This document shows positions 8,201-15,479 of a stretch of DNA of 48,184 nucleotides, piece after piece. The DNA is taken from contig NZ_AYYR01000059.1 in assembly GCF_001435975.1 (NCBI RefSeq), forward strand, positions 1 through 48,184. Direction: 5' to 3'. The DNA is from Secundilactobacillus collinoides DSM 20515 = JCM 1123. GTDB taxonomy: Bacteria; Bacillota; Bacilli; Lactobacillales; Lactobacillaceae. A program made the translations under genes and the position numbers. Under the pieces are notes generated by a model. That model was given only the letters and a program-made list of their open reading frames with translations, had not been told where the DNA came from and ran no database searches. The stretch's first letter is position 1. Each line of letters opens with the position of its first letter.

Positions 8201-8650
8201 TTATCTACCTAATTTAAGAACAATTTTCCTTACCTTGCTCGGCTTGGTAATGAAACCGTTCGTTCTATGAGGTTCGTGCATTCCAATCAGGACAAAATCT
8301 CCCTTGTGAAGAAGTACCTGATTGATATTCTGCGGTTCTTGAACATATTGAATATCACGATCACTGTTATATTCTGCAAGGCCTGTATAACTAGTATCTG
8401 GTGAAACATCTATCCGTTCTTCACCCTCAACGATGTAATGCAGGTCTAACCGCTTATTATGAATTTCAAATTGGAAATTATCGATTGACTCAGTAGTATA
8501 TTCCAATGTTTGAACATAGAAACGCTCACCATCTTGATGACTGCGTCCTAGAGGTGTTGCAGTCAAATCGGTATTTTTTAAAAATTCAGTTGCTTCTTTA
8601 ACCCGTTCATAGTCTTGATTATTAAACGAATTCAAATTAACAAATAGCAA
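8201..8650 (-). CDS. YhcH/YjgK/YiaL-family (DUF386) protein, copy 2
   Basis: A 149-residue member of the same cupin-like family as the gene at 6371: FEIHNKRLDLHYIVEGEERI (about residues 81-100), a Gly-Leu-Ala-Glu-Tyr turn, and a C-terminal IGMHEPHRTNG metal-ligand segment. Only the core motifs are shared with copy 1, so this is an old duplication or separate acquisition and the two probably act on different forms of the substrate. First gene of the leftward operon. The start is a TTG with GGAGG 7 bp upstream. Operator 4 lies 24 bp upstream. Confidence 0.87.
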   Translation of the reverse strand: MLFVNLNSFNNQDYERVKEATEFLKNTDLTATPLGRSHQDGERFYVQTLEYTTESIDNFQFEIHNKRLDLHYIVEGEERIDVSPDTSYTGLAEYNSDRDIQYVQEPQNINQVLLHKGDFVLIGMHEPHRTNGFITKPSKVRKIVLKLGR

Positions 8651-8674
8651 CTTATAGCCTCCATTCTTATTGAC

Positions 8675-8688
8675 GTTAATCGATTAAC
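8675..8688. promoter_or_regulatory. LacI-type operator 4 (perfect palindrome)
   Basis: GTTAATCGATTAAC, a perfect 14-bp palindrome, 24 bp upstream of the first gene of the YhcH-MFS-YhcH operon. The best copy of the five sites and probably the strongest binding site of the divergent LacI-family regulator. Confidence 0.82.
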
Positions 8689-8773
8689 AAAAATCATTTA
8701 AAAAAATGAGAATCCAACCAGCACCTATAAAACAGTAAATAATTCAACGAAACAATATAGATTAAAAATGTAG

Positions 8774-8787
8774 GTTAATCGCTTAAC
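8774..8787. promoter_or_regulatory. LacI-type operator 5 (downstream of the promoter start)
   Basis: GTTAATCGCTTAAC, 6 of 7 symmetric, lying about 30 bp downstream of the -10 of the leftward promoter at 8819-8846. Spaced 99 bp from operator 4, so a looped repressor complex between the two is possible. Confidence 0.78.
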
Positions 8788-8803
8788 TAAATTACAAAAG
8801 CAA

Positions 8804-8818
8804 TTGTAAACGATTCCA
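8804..8818. promoter_or_regulatory. cre site of the transporter operon
   Basis: TTGTAAACGATTCCA matches the cre pattern WTGNAANCGNWWNCA at every fixed position. It lies directly downstream of the -10 box, over the expected transcription start, which fits CcpA repression. Confidence 0.65.
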
Positions 8819-8846
8819 ATTATATTTGCAACCATTTGCTGTCCAA
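8819..8846 (-). promoter_or_regulatory. promoter of the YhcH-MFS-YhcH operon
   Basis: Minus strand: -35 TTGGAC (8841-8846), 16-bp spacer, consensus -10 TATAAT (8819-8824). Followed by a cre site and two operators. The leader to the first start codon is about 160 bases. Confidence 0.7.
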
Positions 8847-8887
8847 TTCACAAAGTGAATTATAGTTAAGCTAAAATGATGCTATCA

Positions 8888-8902
8888 ATGAAAACGTTTG
8901 TA
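8888..8902. promoter_or_regulatory. second cre-like site
   Basis: ATGAAAACGTTTGTA fits the cre pattern with one mismatch. It lies upstream of the transporter-operon promoter. The rest of 8903-9026 is A/T-rich and shows nothing I can name. Confidence 0.35.
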
Positions 8903-9026
8903 CATTGACATCTACTCCAATTTTCAAAATGTATTTATTTTAAAAAATTTTTTTATTCACAAGTCAGTACCATTGGAATTGTCTGATGTATTCATAAAAG
9001 TGGTCAATATATTGAAAATACGCAAA

Positions 9027-9064
9027 AAAAGTATTGTTCTCAAAAAATCGAGAACAATACTTTT
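9027..9064 (-). terminator. terminator downstream of the flavoenzyme gene and palindromic element
   Basis: A perfect 15-bp stem (9027-9041 with 9050-9064), 8-base loop; the minus strand continues with seven T. It is about 270 bp after the stop at 9337, with a palindromic element between, and probably ends that transcript. Confidence 0.7.
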
Positions 9065-9209
9065 AATCTATTTGTCTTTATATGCCATTTGACTGATATA
9101 TTAAAAAAGATGCCAAACAACCCTTATTTAAATCAACAGCAATTCTTAAAACCTTCTCTTACACAAAGCGTCAGCCAACTATAATTAATTAAAAAGTCTT
9201 TTCTGGGCA

Positions 9210-9336
9210 ACCGTGTCAAAACGAGTTCCGCAAGGCTGAGGGCGGAGCGTAAGGTACTTCGACCCAAAAAGTCAGGTCCGGACTTTTCGGTTCAAAGTAC
9301 CTTACGCTCCGCCCTCAAAACGCCTTGCTCAACTCT
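9210..9336 (-). repeat. large palindromic element, copy in the 3' region of the flavoenzyme gene
   Basis: A perfect 22-bp inverted repeat (9238-9259 with 9295-9316) containing GGAGCGTAAGGTACTT, an inner stem AAAAGTC/GACTTTT, and an outer GCAAGGC/GCCTTGC pair. Read on the minus strand it starts right at the stop codon of the gene at 9337 and shows the same order as the units at 24361-25010: a GGCGTTT bulge on the 5' side and GGAACTCGTTT on the 3' side. No transposase and no clear target duplication are visible. It could act as an mRNA 3'-end stabiliser, a terminator aid or a MITE-like element. Confidence 0.75.
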
Positions 9337-10323
9337 CTACCTCTTCAACGCCGTACTATGCAATGGTGCTCTTCGGTCTGGGAACAATGTTTGCATAATG
9401 GAATTGACTGCAATCGGGGCCTCACCGAAGGCACTGGCAATCAATGCCTGCTTACCCTTATAGGTCACGCCGTCACCAATCGCGTACACGTCAGGCACAC
9501 TCGTCTGCATTGTTGAATCCACCTTAAATAAATGGCGGTCCGTGTCCAAGTCCAGGTGCCAGGCATCAACGACTTTGTGATCCGACGTGAACCCGTAGCT
9601 GACAAGGACGTCATCTGCCTGCACCGTTTCCAGTTCATCTTCTGAATGCATCTTCTTCAGTGTCACGTTCAAACCGTCGTCCGCCTTATCAATTGCCTTT
9701 ATCAGGTATGGCGTGTGCTTCACGATGCTTGACGCTTCCATCTGAGCGACACTGTGCTCCAATGCTCTGAACTGGTCACGACGGTGAATCAGCTCGACTG
9801 ATTTAGCAACGGGTTCCAGCATCAGCGCTTGATCAATGGCGGAATCTCCCCCGCCGGCAATCAATACACGGTGGCCGCGGAAGTGTTCCAGATCATTTAC
9901 GGAATAGAACAACTGCTTGCCCTCAAACTCATCAGCGTTATCAATCGCTAACTTTCTTGGTGAGAACGAGCCGTTGCCAACAGCGATAATGACAGCCTTG
10001 CTGTGAGTTGTTTCCTTTGATGTGACGATATCAAAACCGTCAGCCGTTTTAGTAATGTCTGTTACCGCCTGATTCAATTTCAAATCAACCGGGAAGTTTT
10101 TTAATTGTTCAAGTTGCTGGTCAATCAATTTTTGCGCTTGAATGCCAGGGATGCCGGCAACGTCCAAAATCGTTTTCTCAGGGTATAAAGCACTTACTTG
10201 CCCCCCAAGAACGGGTAAACTTTCAATTAATTGAACGGACGCTTCCCGTAATCCCGCGTAAAAGGCAGCGAAAATGCCTGCTGGGCCGCCGCCGATAATG
10301 GTAATTTCATATTGTTTTTCCAA
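9337..10323 (-). CDS. ferredoxin/flavodoxin--NADP+ reductase of the thioredoxin-reductase fold (YumC/TrxB-like)
   Basis: A 328-residue two-dinucleotide-domain flavoprotein: FAD motif GGGPAG at residues 11-16, NADPH motif AGGGDSA near 155, and the C-terminal YAIGDG FAD motif near 284. It contains no cysteine at all, so it is not a thioredoxin reductase; this matches the type 2 ferredoxin-NADP+ reductases (YumC family), which supply reduced ferredoxin or flavodoxin. Start: the TTG at 10323 is preferred because GAGAGGTG lies 8 bp before it; a GTG at 10341 lacks a ribosome binding site. The stop codon touches a large palindromic element. Confidence 0.88.
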   Translation of the reverse strand: MEKQYEITIIGGGPAGIFAAFYAGLREASVQLIESLPVLGGQVSALYPEKTILDVAGIPGIQAQKLIDQQLEQLKNFPVDLKLNQAVTDITKTADGFDIVTSKETTHSKAVIIAVGNGSFSPRKLAIDNADEFEGKQLFYSVNDLEHFRGHRVLIAGGGDSAIDQALMLEPVAKSVELIHRRDQFRALEHSVAQMEASSIVKHTPYLIKAIDKADDGLNVTLKKMHSEDELETVQADDVLVSYGFTSDHKVVDAWHLDLDTDRHLFKVDSTMQTSVPDVYAIGDGVTYKGKQALIASAFGEAPIAVNSIMQTLFPDRRAPLHSTALKR

Positions 10324-10438
10324 TTCAAACGCACCTCTCACCTAAAATATCTCGTTAATTCGAATAACTCATCCTCTATCGTAGCGGAAAACCGGTTACA
10401 ATTTCAATAAGTAATTCTCCTAGTTTTAATCACAATTC

Positions 10439-11461
10439 TCAATTAATAATGCGCTGCCCCTGCAATGTGCGGACTTCTCGCAATCCTGCATTGATCAAAA
10501 CGAAGATGACGATCCAGCCCAAAATAATAATGAGCCACTTCTGCAAATCAAATGCGTTGAGAAATGGGAACGGCGGCTGCCAATCCCAAGCCGCATGCAG
10601 CAAGATTGCCATGGCGTAGAATCTTAAAAACTTTGCGCGAACGATCGTTTTTCCCTTAACGGGTTTGCGGCGTTCCTTTGCTAAAATGATGGCCGCACCG
10701 ACAATGGCGGACCAGATCGTATGGGTGCCAATCGACTGCCAACTGCGGACAAACAACGTGACCAATCCAAATTGACTGGTGTAGCCCGAAGTCTCAAAAA
10801 CCGCGAATCCAGCGCCGACACACGCACCAACTAACAGTCCGTTAAAAATGTAATTCAATCTGAAAGAATTAATAAAGTACCCAATAATCAGCATCTTAGC
10901 GGTCTCTTCAATGAACCCAATCGCTAACGCTGACATCAAATCAGTTCCGTTACCTGAAGGAATGATCTCGTACAGTACCATCGTGGCAACCAGTGACGCA
11001 ATGCCGCCAATGAGAAAGACCTCAGTCGCCTGAAATACCGATATGTTTTTATAAACGTTGATTTCAAAAAACATGATTGCCAGGGAAAATGGCACGGCTA
11101 ACGACCCAATAAAAATCATTCCGGGAACTGCTTTATTACTGTGAAAAACTAAGAATAGTAACGTCAGCAGGCCAAAGCTGAATCCTAGTAAGGCCAGAAC
11201 ACGTGAAAAAAGCCACGGTTTAACTGGGGCAGATGAAACAGCTGCTAAACTCGGCGTTGTTGTTTTCGTCCCAACGATAAAAAGTGCATCCGCTTCATCT
11301 TTTTGATGCCGTTTAAAAACTTCTGAAAACATGCGGAACAGATGAATTTCCACCGCTTCGTTCTCGCCAGTCCATTCGTTCAATTCCTTAGTTGCATCGT
11401 CCAAAAGATTCTGGCGGTGCTTGCGTTGTTTTAGTTGTTCATCACTAAATTGTTGTGTCAC
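10439..11461 (-). CDS. PrsW-family intramembrane metalloprotease
   Basis: A 340-residue membrane protein: a charged cytoplasmic N-terminus of about 85 residues, then about eight hydrophobic helices. The PrsW signature is present: FIEETAK (Glu-Glu pair) near residue 183, GAGFAVFET near 215, the His of SIGTHTIWS near 243 and the LLHAAWDW histidine near 287, which together form the proposed zinc site. PrsW in Bacillus cleaves an anti-sigma factor; the substrate here is unknown. The GTG at 11461 is chosen because AGAGGTG lies 6 bp before it; the frame is open to 11470 but that start would overlap the ribosome binding site. Monocistronic by spacing. Confidence 0.88.
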   Translation of the reverse strand: MTQQFSDEQLKQRKHRQNLLDDATKELNEWTGENEAVEIHLFRMFSEVFKRHQKDEADALFIVGTKTTTPSLAAVSSAPVKPWLFSRVLALLGFSFGLLTLLFLVFHSNKAVPGMIFIGSLAVPFSLAIMFFEINVYKNISVFQATEVFLIGGIASLVATMVLYEIIPSGNGTDLMSALAIGFIEETAKMLIIGYFINSFRLNYIFNGLLVGACVGAGFAVFETSGYTSQFGLVTLFVRSWQSIGTHTIWSAIVGAAIILAKERRKPVKGKTIVRAKFLRFYAMAILLHAAWDWQPPFPFLNAFDLQKWLIIILGWIVIFVLINAGLREVRTLQGQRIIN

Positions 11462-11733
11462 GGGTGTCACCTCTTTTGATGCAGAATTTACGTTTAAAAC
11501 ATGCAGTTATCAGCAATTTTTGCGAATATCCGACAACGACTGTCGAATTAATGTTGTCTAAAATCGTCGCTGTCCAACGTTGCACTCTGTCATTCTAACC
11601 TAAATTTTCAATCATTGCAGTACCGTCTTGAAAATTCCGCCTGAACCGGTTGTGTTTCCTTGAGTCTTCCTTTAAAATTGAAATTGTATAGTTTAGCGCT
11701 TTCAAAAAACACTTATTTTTGGAGGTTTTATTA

Positions 11734-12693
11734 ATGGCAACAAAGAAAATGATTCTTGACCTGGATACTGGTATCGATGATGCAATGGCAATCGCCTACG
11801 CGGTTGGTGCCCCTGATGTAGATTTAATTGGGATGATCGGGTCATACGGGAATGTATTAGTTGAACAAGGCGGCAAGAACGCCCTTAAGATCCTAGAACT
11901 TTTAGGTGCGACTGACGTGCCGGTCTACCTTGGTGAATCACATTCATCAACCACTGACCACTTTGATGTGATGCCGATCAGTGCACAGATTCACGGAAAA
12001 AACGGGATCGGTGAAGTTGATCTGCCCGCTGCTAAACGTCAACTGGAAACCACTTCTGGTGTTGACTTCCTGATTGACGCTGCTAAGCAGTATGGCAAGG
12101 ACCTGATTCTCGTGCCAACTGGTCCAATGACCAACTTGGCAGAAGCTTTGGAAAAGGCCCCTGAAATTGCTGATGAGATCGGTAACGTCACCTTCATGGG
12201 CGGCGCACTAACGGTTGAAGGCAATGTGACGCCATATACCGAAGCCAATATTAACCAAGACCCAGAAGCTGCAAACGCTGTGTTAACCAGTCCATTGCAT
12301 TCAACGATGGTTGGTTTGGACGTCACGCTTCGGACGTTGTTGACCCGCAAGGAAACCCAACAATGGCGTGATTTGAACACCAAGGCCGGGACTGCCTTTG
12401 CCGACATCGTCGATTACTACATCGACGCATACGAAGTCACAAACGGTCAGCTCCCAGGATGTGCCCTGCATGATCCATTAGCCGTTGGGGTTGCACTGGA
12501 TCCAAGCTTCGTCACCACACTCGATCTGAACATGAAGGTCACCACTGACGAAGGTACGCGTGGTCGGACGATTGGTGATCAGGCACGGTTAAACGATCCG
12601 AATACTAATGTTAAAGTTGGTATCAACGTTGATGCTCAACGCTACTTGAAGACGTTTATGACCTACTTGACTGGGTTGTTTGAAAAACACTAG
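11734..12693 (+). CDS. ribonucleoside hydrolase (IunH family)
   Basis: A 319-residue nucleoside hydrolase. The calcium and ribose-binding signature DLDTGIDDAMA is at residues 9-19, the FMGGALTVEGNVTPYTEANI block near 150 and the CALHDPLAV block near 239-247 carries the active-site His and the last Asp ligand. It splits N-ribosides into base plus ribose for salvage. The ATG at 11734 has TTTTGGAGG 9 bp upstream; an in-frame TTG at 11719 overlaps that site and is rejected. A palindromic element follows the stop codon directly and a strong hairpin terminator follows that. The base specificity cannot be read. Confidence 0.93.
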   Translation: MATKKMILDLDTGIDDAMAIAYAVGAPDVDLIGMIGSYGNVLVEQGGKNALKILELLGATDVPVYLGESHSSTTDHFDVMPISAQIHGKNGIGEVDLPAAKRQLETTSGVDFLIDAAKQYGKDLILVPTGPMTNLAEALEKAPEIADEIGNVTFMGGALTVEGNVTPYTEANINQDPEAANAVLTSPLHSTMVGLDVTLRTLLTRKETQQWRDLNTKAGTAFADIVDYYIDAYEVTNGQLPGCALHDPLAVGVALDPSFVTTLDLNMKVTTDEGTRGRTIGDQARLNDPNTNVKVGINVDAQRYLKTFMTYLTGLFEKH

Positions 12694-12893
12694 AGAGTGA
12701 AGCGAGGCGTTTAGGGGCGGAGCATAAGCAACTCTGCCTTGCGAAACTCGTTTCGGCAATGAGGCTAAAAACCACATTGCAAGCGCTACTCAGCCCAAAG
12801 ACACTGGAAAAATCCGGGTCTGACTTTTTACCCAGACTCGCTTATGCGGTAGCCGCCTGCCTTACTAAACTCATTTCGGCAATGAGGCTAAAA
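12694..12893 (+). repeat. composite palindromic element after the nucleoside hydrolase gene
   Basis: Starts one base after the TAG stop with AGAGTGAAGCGAGGCGTTT, the same 5' end as the element at 9336 read on the other strand. GCATAAGC (5' arm) pairs with GCTTATGC (3' arm). A 37-base segment occurs twice, at 12734-12770 and 12857-12893, with three mismatches; it begins CTGCCTT and includes CGTTTCGGC, the family's 3' end. So this is two elements nested or a partial duplication. Confidence 0.65.
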
Positions 12894-12911
12894 TAGTTTT
12901 GCGCCCTGAAT

Positions 12912-12966
12912 AAAAGACACCCAGGACTAATTCCCATTTGGGAGTTTAGTCTTGGGTGTCTTTTTA
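12912..12966. terminator. strong bidirectional terminator
   Basis: Long stem (about 18 bp, 12913-12930 with 12945-12963) with inner CCC/GGG pairing and T runs on both sides. It serves the rightward nucleoside hydrolase and probably the leftward HAD gene at 13057. Confidence 0.85.
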
Positions 12967-13056
12967 TGGCCGCGAGCAAACGTTTCGTGCACGTTGACGC
13001 TGAAAAGATCGTCATTTTAAATGCTTATCGATCATATGACCTTCGTTTCAGCTACA

Positions 13057-13854
13057 TTAATCCTGAAAATAATCTGAAACGAATTGCGCGACACCGTCTT
13101 CTTCATTGGTGCCGGTGTGGTACGACGTCAGTGCTGTAATTTCAGGTTGCGCGTTTGCCATTGCAACCCCCACTTCTGCCGCCTTTAGCATCCCTGCATC
13201 GTTCTCAGCATCACCAAACGCCATTAAATTACTGTAGTCTTCATCAAAGTGACGCAACAAAGCCTTCAAGCCAACGGATTTGTCAGTCGTTAAACTTAAG
13301 AATTCAAGAATCGTTGGTTGCGACCGCGCAATATGGAATTTCTTTTTTAAGTCGGCGGGCAGCTTAGCCTGTACCGCATCGACAACTTCTTTTGGCGCTG
13401 CAATAACGGCCTTAGCGTAGGTCTGTTCAGGCAGGTCAGCAAACGCCGTTGGTTCAAATTGAATATCGCCGCCAAGTGTGTAGATGGATTTGGTTAAATC
13501 TGAGATCGGGTAAACCTGATCAAAATTCAGTACGTCCATGGGGAACCCGTTGGCCTTTAAAAAAGCGTGCAGCGGTGCAAGATCTGATTTGGTCATGCCT
13601 TGCTGGGCCAGCGGCTTACGCGTTGTATTGTTGATGACCAGCGCCCCGTTAAACGTGATTGTAAAATCGTCAGCCCCAGTTAGTCCAAGCTGTTCAATAT
13701 AGTGCCATATAGCATTAATTGGCCGGCCAGTACACAGGACCACTTTAACGCCCTTGGATGCAATTGCCTTCAAGGCCCTTTCATTGACGGTGCTGATTTT
13801 TTTATCGTTTGTCAGTAATGTGTTATCAAGATCTAACGCCACTAATTTTATCAT
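13057..13854 (-). CDS. Cof-type HAD-superfamily sugar-phosphate phosphatase 1
   Basis: A 265-residue HAD hydrolase of the Cof/YbiV (IIB) type: motif I ALDLDNTLL at residues 6-14 with both catalytic Asp, motif II CTGRP near 44, the C2 cap in the middle, and motif III/IV LMAFGDAENDAGML near 213. Such enzymes dephosphorylate sugar phosphates, pyridoxal phosphate or FMN; the substrate is not readable. The ATG at 13854 has AAAGGAG upstream. Seventy bases downstream of a second Cof-type gene with the same orientation; the two look like a diverged tandem pair. Confidence 0.88.
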   Translation of the reverse strand: MIKLVALDLDNTLLTNDKKISTVNERALKAIASKGVKVVLCTGRPINAIWHYIEQLGLTGADDFTITFNGALVINNTTRKPLAQQGMTKSDLAPLHAFLKANGFPMDVLNFDQVYPISDLTKSIYTLGGDIQFEPTAFADLPEQTYAKAVIAAPKEVVDAVQAKLPADLKKKFHIARSQPTILEFLSLTTDKSVGLKALLRHFDEDYSNLMAFGDAENDAGMLKAAEVGVAMANAQPEITALTSYHTGTNEEDGVAQFVSDYFQD

Positions 13855-13924
13855 GCGAAAACTCCTTTGCGGATAATTGTTCACTGTTTCACTCCATTAG
13901 TATAGCCCAATGGGGTGTTTTTGC

Positions 13925-14737
13925 CTACTGTTCTTCCAGGTACTTGGCCACAGTTTGCAGCATGCCATCATGGTTGTTATCTCGGTCAGTGACCAATCCG
14001 ACTTGTCGTTGGACGTCAAGCGGCGCGTTTTTCATGACGTAGCCGTACTTTGCCATCTGCAGCATCTCCACATCGTTACCACTGTCACCGAAAGCGAGGG
14101 TTTCAGCCTTAGAAATCCCCCACAGTCTTTGCAGTTTACGCAGACCGTAGGCTTTATTCACGTGCGGTAGTATGACATCAATGCCGCCCAAGCCACTGGA
14201 AGTCGCGCGCAACCGGCCTTGAAACGCCGCGTTGAAGTCGGTTTCCTGCTGGGAAACGTCAAACTGCCGCCAAGTGATGTCCAGTTTATAGATGCGGTCA
14301 GTGACCTCCATCAGGTCCATGACCGATGTTAGATCACCATAGAAATAACCGGATTGCTTAAACCGTTTCGCGCTGGCCGGAATTTCGGTATACGATGCCT
14401 GCTGGCCGGAAAGAATCAACCAAGCATTTTTAAAGCCATCGTTTTGGCCCATCCACTGCAGAGCTTCTCGAACAAGCGCCTGGGGAATCAGATCTTCACT
14501 AATGGCCTGACCATCTTGGACGATATGTGCCCCATCTTCAGCCAGATACGTGATTTCCCCGTCAATATCTTCAAAATACTGCGGTAAATGTGGGTATTGA
14601 TTACCGCTGGCGACAACAAACCGGACATTTTGTGCGGTCATTTTTGTCATTAATTCTTGAAAGTAAGTGTGGTTATACTGGCTGTCATCGTTCAAGAACG
14701 TGCCATCAATGTCGGTGGCAATGAGTTTGATCGTCAT
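13925..14737 (-). CDS. Cof-type HAD-superfamily phosphatase 2
   Basis: A 270-residue IIB-type HAD hydrolase: motif I ATDIDGTFL at residues 6-14, motif II VASGNQ near 46, motif IV AFGDSGNDVEML near 213-224. Same architecture as the gene at 13057 but divergent, especially in the cap (for example HAAWIL is absent and the cap carries WLILSGQQASY), so a different substrate is expected. The ATG at 14737 has GGGGGT upstream. Probably co-transcribed with the downstream HAD gene across a 70-bp gap; the terminator of pyrFE lies just upstream. Confidence 0.88.
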   Translation of the reverse strand: MTIKLIATDIDGTFLNDDSQYNHTYFQELMTKMTAQNVRFVVASGNQYPHLPQYFEDIDGEITYLAEDGAHIVQDGQAISEDLIPQALVREALQWMGQNDGFKNAWLILSGQQASYTEIPASAKRFKQSGYFYGDLTSVMDLMEVTDRIYKLDITWRQFDVSQQETDFNAAFQGRLRATSSGLGGIDVILPHVNKAYGLRKLQRLWGISKAETLAFGDSGNDVEMLQMAKYGYVMKNAPLDVQRQVGLVTDRDNNHDGMLQTVAKYLEEQ

Positions 14738-14788
14738 TTGGTCGACCCCCTTGTTTATCAACATTATAGCTTACTTTTTAAGACACAA

Positions 14789-14823
14789 AAACCGACTAGC
14801 GCGTAAAATATCGCAGTCGGTTT
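14789..14823 (-). terminator. terminator of pyrFE
   Basis: Stem AAACCGACT/AGTCGGTTT with inner GCG/CGC, followed on the minus strand by TTTTTG. It starts 19 bp after the pyrE stop. Confidence 0.78.
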
Positions 14824-14841
14824 CTTGATCAACATTATTAA

Positions 14842-15477
14842 TTACCCTTCCCAGCTCCAAGGGTCTTCTCGCCATTTGCGCAATGACGCGAGTTCAGTTT
14901 CATTAATATCGTGCTTCTCACTGGCAACTTCAATTAGGGTGCTGTAATTCGTTAAAGTGTGTAATGAAAGCTTAGCATCGGCAAAATTCTTAACGTGGTC
15001 CGGCAGCTCGTACGAGAAGATGGCGACAATACCTAAAACGGTTGCGCCAACGGCTTGAACAGCTTTAGCTGCCCCAAGAACACTACCGCCAGTAGAAATG
15101 AGGTCATCGATCAAAACGACTTCATCATCGGCTGTGATCTGACCTTCGATCTGCTTACCAGTCCCGTGATCCTTGGGCTTTGCCCGGACATAACTCATCG
15201 GCAGGTTCAGCCGGTCGGCGGCCAGTGCTGCGTGCGGGATGCCAGCGGTTGCAACCCCGGCAATGACCGTTGCTGTTGGGAATTGTTCAGAAATGAGCGC
15301 CGTCAGCCCATCAGCAATGTGGGTTCGAACCTTGGGAAACGCAATTGTGCGGCGATTATCTGTATAGATAGGAGATTTGATCCCACTCGCCCACAAAAAT
15401 GGTTTGTTCGGTGAAAGTGTCACCGCGTTAATATCAAGTAAATCCGCTGCAATTTGTTTTTCAACTGCTACTGTCAT
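14842..15477 (-). CDS. pyrE: orotate phosphoribosyltransferase
   Basis: A 211-residue type I phosphoribosyltransferase: PRPP-binding loop VVLIDDLISTGGS near residues 120-132, the SGIKSPIYTDNR segment near 31-42 that holds orotate and pyrophosphate, and the flexible loop PKDHGTGKQIEG near 100. It joins orotate to PRPP to give OMP, the fifth step of UMP synthesis. The start at 15477 follows the pyrF stop by 2 bp; the frame extends back into pyrF but the shorter start matches the family. Downstream partner of pyrF in a two-gene unit. Confidence 0.95.
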   Translation of the reverse strand: MTVAVEKQIAADLLDINAVTLSPNKPFLWASGIKSPIYTDNRRTIAFPKVRTHIADGLTALISEQFPTATVIAGVATAGIPHAALAADRLNLPMSYVRAKPKDHGTGKQIEGQITADDEVVLIDDLISTGGSVLGAAKAVQAVGATVLGIVAIFSYELPDHVKNFADAKLSLHTLTNYSTLIEVASEKHDINETELASLRKWREDPWSWEG

Positions 15478-15479
15478 GC

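Noticed and set aside
8898-9092. Open frame of 64 codons between the transporter operon and the palindromic element
   Set aside because: No ribosome binding site, A/T-rich run-on, and it runs through a perfect hairpin terminator at 9027-9064.
9210-9336. Insertion-sequence remnant
   Set aside because: No transposase fragment, and no clear target-site duplication at the ends; the element ends exactly at a stop codon.
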